Of a stretch of 7,313 nucleotides of DNA, positions 5,071-7,313 are shown one piece after another; the stretch's first letter is position 1; every line of letters starts with the position of its first letter. The stretch spans positions 1 to 7,313 of the forward strand of contig ONYV01000053.1 in assembly GCA_900322105.1 (NCBI GenBank), read 5' to 3'. A model generated the notes under the pieces. That model was not told where the DNA came from. It was given only the letters and a program-made list of their open reading frames with translations, and made no database searches. Position numbers and translations under genes: made by a program. The DNA is from an uncultured Eubacteriales bacterium. GTDB taxonomy: Bacteria; Bacillota; Clostridia; Oscillospirales; Acutalibacteraceae.

Positions 5071-6398
5071 AAAAACTACTTGCGATTGTGATCTGTAAGC
5101 TGCTGCGCGCAGTTGGCAAGGCTGTCGGAAAAGGCAGCAGTCTGCCGGGAAAGGCTGCACTGAAAATCTGCCCCGATATCCTGGAGCGTGTGGAACTGCC
5201 CGAATATATCATCGCCGTGACAGGCAGCAACGGAAAAACCTCTACGGTCGAAATGATCGCCCATCTTCTGACACAGAACGGAAAAAGTGTTGCGTGGAAT
5301 AAAGAAGGGTCGAATCAGATCGAGGGCGTTACAACAATGGTACTCGGCAGTTCGACCCTCGGCGGCAAGGTGAAAAAAGATATCCTGCTGATCGAAAGCG
5401 ATGAACGCTTTGCAAGATATACATTTAAGTATATCTCTCCGACACATTATGTCATCACGAATCTGTACCGTGACCAGCTCACCCGAAACGGTCATCCCGA
5501 ATGGGTCTATGATGCGCTTTCAGACAGCATCAACAACAAAATGCAGCTCATCCTCAACGCTGACGATCCGCTGGTATCTCTTTTCGGATATCAGAAAAAA
5601 GACGTGATCTATTTCGGCGGCGATCCGCTCAAAACCGACCGAAAAGAAAACATCAGCGTCTATGATGACGGCGCTTTCTGTCCTCACTGCAAAAAGCCTA
5701 TGACCTATTCCACCAGACACTACAATCATATCGGTCATTACAAATGCACCGAATGCGGCTATCAGCGCCCTGATACAGACTATACCATCACCTCCTGTGA
5801 TTTTGAAAAAGGCGAGCTTGTCATCAACGGCAAGTACAAGATCTCCCTTGCGCTCAATTCCTTATATAACGCCTACAACCTTTTGGCTGCCTTTACGGTC
5901 GGGTCGATCGTCGGGATCGACGGCGAACACTTAGCCGAAAACCTGAGCAACTATGTCCTGAAAAACGGTCGTATCGTCACCTTTGAGATCGGCAGCCGAA
6001 CAGGCACACTGCTTGTTTCCAAGCACGAAAACAGCGTTTCCTACGATCAGTCCATCAGTGTTGCCATCGCAGACAAGCGGGGGTGTGATGTGATGATTAT
6101 CGTAGACGCCGTCAGCCGCAAGTATTTTACAAGCGATGTTTCGTGGCTGTGGGATATCGACTTTGAGCTTCTGAACCATGAAAACGTGCATGACATCGTT
6201 TTGGCAGGCACTTACTGCAACGATTTAGCGGTACGCTTCTCCTATACCGATATTCCGCAGGAAAGAATCCACTGCTTTGAAAAGATAGAGGACGCTTATC
6301 AGTACCTCGACAGCGACCGTAAGGAATACATTTATACGATCACCTGTTTTTCGGACAAAGGCAAGTTTCTTACTCTTGCAAAAGGAGGCACAAAATGA
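5055..6398 (+). CDS. murT: MurT-like Mur ligase (lipid II amidating ligase subunit homologue)
   Basis: This 447-residue protein follows the MurT plan. It has the Mur-ligase ATP loop TGSNGKTST (residues 56-64), TNLYRDQLTRNG (135-146), NADDP (168-172), a Cys4 zinc ribbon (C209, C212, C231, C234) inserted in the central domain, YNAYNLLAA (271-279), and DVSWLWD (361-367) in the C-terminal domain. MurT with GatD turns the D-Glu of lipid II into D-isoglutamine at the cytoplasmic membrane. The C-terminal KNPAG-N motif of typical MurT reads KHENSVSYDQ (323-332), and the NDN-ADG segment before DVSW reads DAVSRKYFTS. The GTG at 5055 has a ribosome site 13 bases away; ATG 5067 (MKKLLAIVICK) is the alternative. 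The stop overlaps the next gene. Family firm; lipid II as substrate only probable. Confidence 0.85.
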   Translation: MPESMKKLLAIVICKLLRAVGKAVGKGSSLPGKAALKICPDILERVELPEYIIAVTGSNGKTSTVEMIAHLLTQNGKSVAWNKEGSNQIEGVTTMVLGSSTLGGKVKKDILLIESDERFARYTFKYISPTHYVITNLYRDQLTRNGHPEWVYDALSDSINNKMQLILNADDPLVSLFGYQKKDVIYFGGDPLKTDRKENISVYDDGAFCPHCKKPMTYSTRHYNHIGHYKCTECGYQRPDTDYTITSCDFEKGELVINGKYKISLALNSLYNAYNLLAAFTVGSIVGIDGEHLAENLSNYVLKNGRIVTFEIGSRTGTLLVSKHENSVSYDQSISVAIADKRGCDVMIIVDAVSRKYFTSDVSWLWDIDFELLNHENVHDIVLAGTYCNDLAVRFSYTDIPQERIHCFEKIEDAYQYLDSDRKEYIYTITCFSDKGKFLTLAKGGTK

Positions 6399-7114
6399 AA
6401 CTCCTGCATTTATACCACGATATCATGAATCTGTACGGCGATTATGCCAATATTTCCGCTATGGAACGGCTGCTGAAAAAGAGCGGCATCGAATTTTCGA
6501 CAGACCGTCTTTCCTTTTCGGACAGCGCAGATCTTTGCAGCTATGATTTTATTTATATCGGATCGGGTACGGAAAAGAACCGTAATGTCGTTCTCTCCGA
6601 TATACACCGCTATCGGGATGATCTGGTCAGATATATCGAAAGCGGAAAAGTCATCCTCATGACGGGCAATTCGTTTGAAATGCTCGGACGCTCCATCACC
6701 ACCGCAACAGGAAAGATACACAAAGGACTGGAGATCGCAGATTTTTACACCGTTGAGCAAAACAAAACGAGAGTGACGGGCGATGCTATTTTTGAAGCGT
6801 CATTTCTGCAAAAACCGCTGGTCGGCTTTATCAACAAGTGCAGTGAGATCGAAGACCTTGACGAACCGCTGTTTACAGTCGACATGGGGCTTGGAAACCG
6901 CAAAAACAGTGACATCGAAGGTTTCCGCCGCAAAAATCTTTTCGGCACGCACCTGACAGGTCCTGTACTCATCAAGAATCCTCATTTTCTGCTGTACCTT
7001 GCCGCTCTGATCGTCGGAGAGGACACGCCGCTGTCAAGCGATCATCTTGCTTACGAAAACGCCGCCTTTGACATCACGCTCAAAGAGCTTTCGGCGCTGA
7101 AAACAAATGCATAA
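6395..7114 (+). CDS. GatD-like class I amidotransferase fold protein, catalytic residues apparently lost
   Basis: This is a 239-residue partner of the MurT-like gene, starting inside its stop (ATGA) with AGGAGG six bases upstream. It aligns with GatD from LYHDIMNLYGDYANI (residues 6-20) through IYIGSGTEKNRN (53-64), KGLEIADFYTV (110-120), TRVTGD (125-130) and KNLFGTHLTGPVL (180-192). In GatD, glutamine is hydrolysed by a Cys in CGGYQ-LG and a His in LHGP. Here the first site reads TGNSFEMLG (90-98): an ungapped alignment puts Gly91 at the Cys, or Thr90 with one gap. The second reads HLTGP (186-190), with Thr188 at the His. The only cysteines, C48 and C149, are elsewhere. The gene is intact and followed by a terminator, so decay is unlikely. 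It may be a structural or regulatory subunit, or have a different chemistry. Confidence 0.8.
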   Translation: MKLLHLYHDIMNLYGDYANISAMERLLKKSGIEFSTDRLSFSDSADLCSYDFIYIGSGTEKNRNVVLSDIHRYRDDLVRYIESGKVILMTGNSFEMLGRSITTATGKIHKGLEIADFYTVEQNKTRVTGDAIFEASFLQKPLVGFINKCSEIEDLDEPLFTVDMGLGNRKNSDIEGFRRKNLFGTHLTGPVLIKNPHFLLYLAALIVGEDTPLSSDHLAYENAAFDITLKELSALKTNA

Positions 7115-7126
7115 TATCATCACACA

Positions 7127-7157
7127 TCCCCGAACCGCTTTCGTTCGGGGATTTTTT
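7127..7157 (+). terminator. Intrinsic terminator of the murT-gatD-like operon
   Basis: TCCCCGAAC (7127-7135) and GTTCGGGGA (7143-7151) form a perfect 9-bp GC-rich stem with a 7-base loop, followed at once by six T. It begins 13 bases after the GatD-like stop and closes this operon. Confidence 0.93.
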
Positions 7158-7313
7158 GTCGGAATTTTTTTGCAAATTCTGCTGTTTTTTTGTAACCATT
7201 TGGCGCTGTGAAAGATCATATAGACAAAGACATCCGAAAGACAGGATAACAAACAGTCATAGTGACAAAAGTACGGCATCTGTACAGACGTTTTTTTGAC
7301 AGCGTATGATATT
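7158..7313 (+). promoter_or_regulatory. Leader region of an unseen next gene, possible ECF-sigma promoter
   Basis: No gene can be called here. TGTAACC (7191-7197) after a T run resembles the AAC-type -35 of ECF sigma factor promoters. A GATCATATAG segment starts 16 bases further on, where a -10 would lie. Downstream, a short open frame from GTG 7262 ends at a TGA that overlaps an ATG at 7306 (ATGA), which might begin the next gene. All of this is tentative. Confidence 0.25.

Noticed and set aside
5084..5110. Hydrophobic N-terminus of the MurT-like protein as a membrane anchor or signal peptide
   Set aside because: The run LLAIVICKLLRAV is short and broken by Lys and Arg, and known MurT proteins have a similar cytosolic N-terminus.

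Overview
The window looks chromosomal, from a low-to-moderate-GC Firmicute, most likely a gut-type clostridium of the Ruminococcaceae/Oscillospiraceae kind. The basis is strong AGGAGG-type ribosome sites, extended -10 promoters (TGnTATAAT), a MurT/GatD-type gene pair, an argG-argH pair with an ArgR-type operator, and GC-rich intergenic repeats. The genus is inference.

Left third (minus strand): argH (argininosuccinate lyase, cut by the window edge) lies downstream of argG (argininosuccinate synthase). Together they carry out the last two steps of arginine synthesis, citrulline to arginine. The 133-bp gap between them holds two stem-loops. Upstream of argG are a good promoter and a perfect ARG box (TTGAATATTTATTCAA) next to its -35, so repression by ArgR/AhrC is well supported by sequence.

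Middle (plus strand): a 403-bp divergent control region precedes a translationally coupled pair, a flavin-reductase-like split-barrel protein and an SDR reductase. The SDR carries an SSIWG..G.SCEV.YS..K signature resembling YmfI, the EF-P 5-aminopentanone reductase. About 890 bp without a credible gene follow. This stretch holds an AT-rich 109-bp hairpin with tandem repeats in its arms, flanked by inverted copies of a GC-rich repeat, plus two direct-repeat families on its right side. It looks like a nest of small non-coding repeat elements.

Right third (plus strand): a promoter, a possible 8-codon leader peptide, and an overlapping gene pair resembling murT-gatD, ending in a strong intrinsic terminator. 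In the known complex MurT (Mur ligase fold with a Cys4 zinc ribbon) and GatD (glutaminase) amidate the D-Glu of lipid II. Here the ligase core, zinc ribbon and DVSWLWD are intact. The MurT C-terminal KNPAG-type motif is altered, and the GatD-like partner appears to lack both the nucleophilic Cys and the catalytic His of the glutaminase. This matched loss in two intact, coupled genes is the most interesting feature: a candidate glutaminase-dead MurT/GatD-like system. The last 160 bp hold no gene that can be called, but may contain the promoter of the next one.
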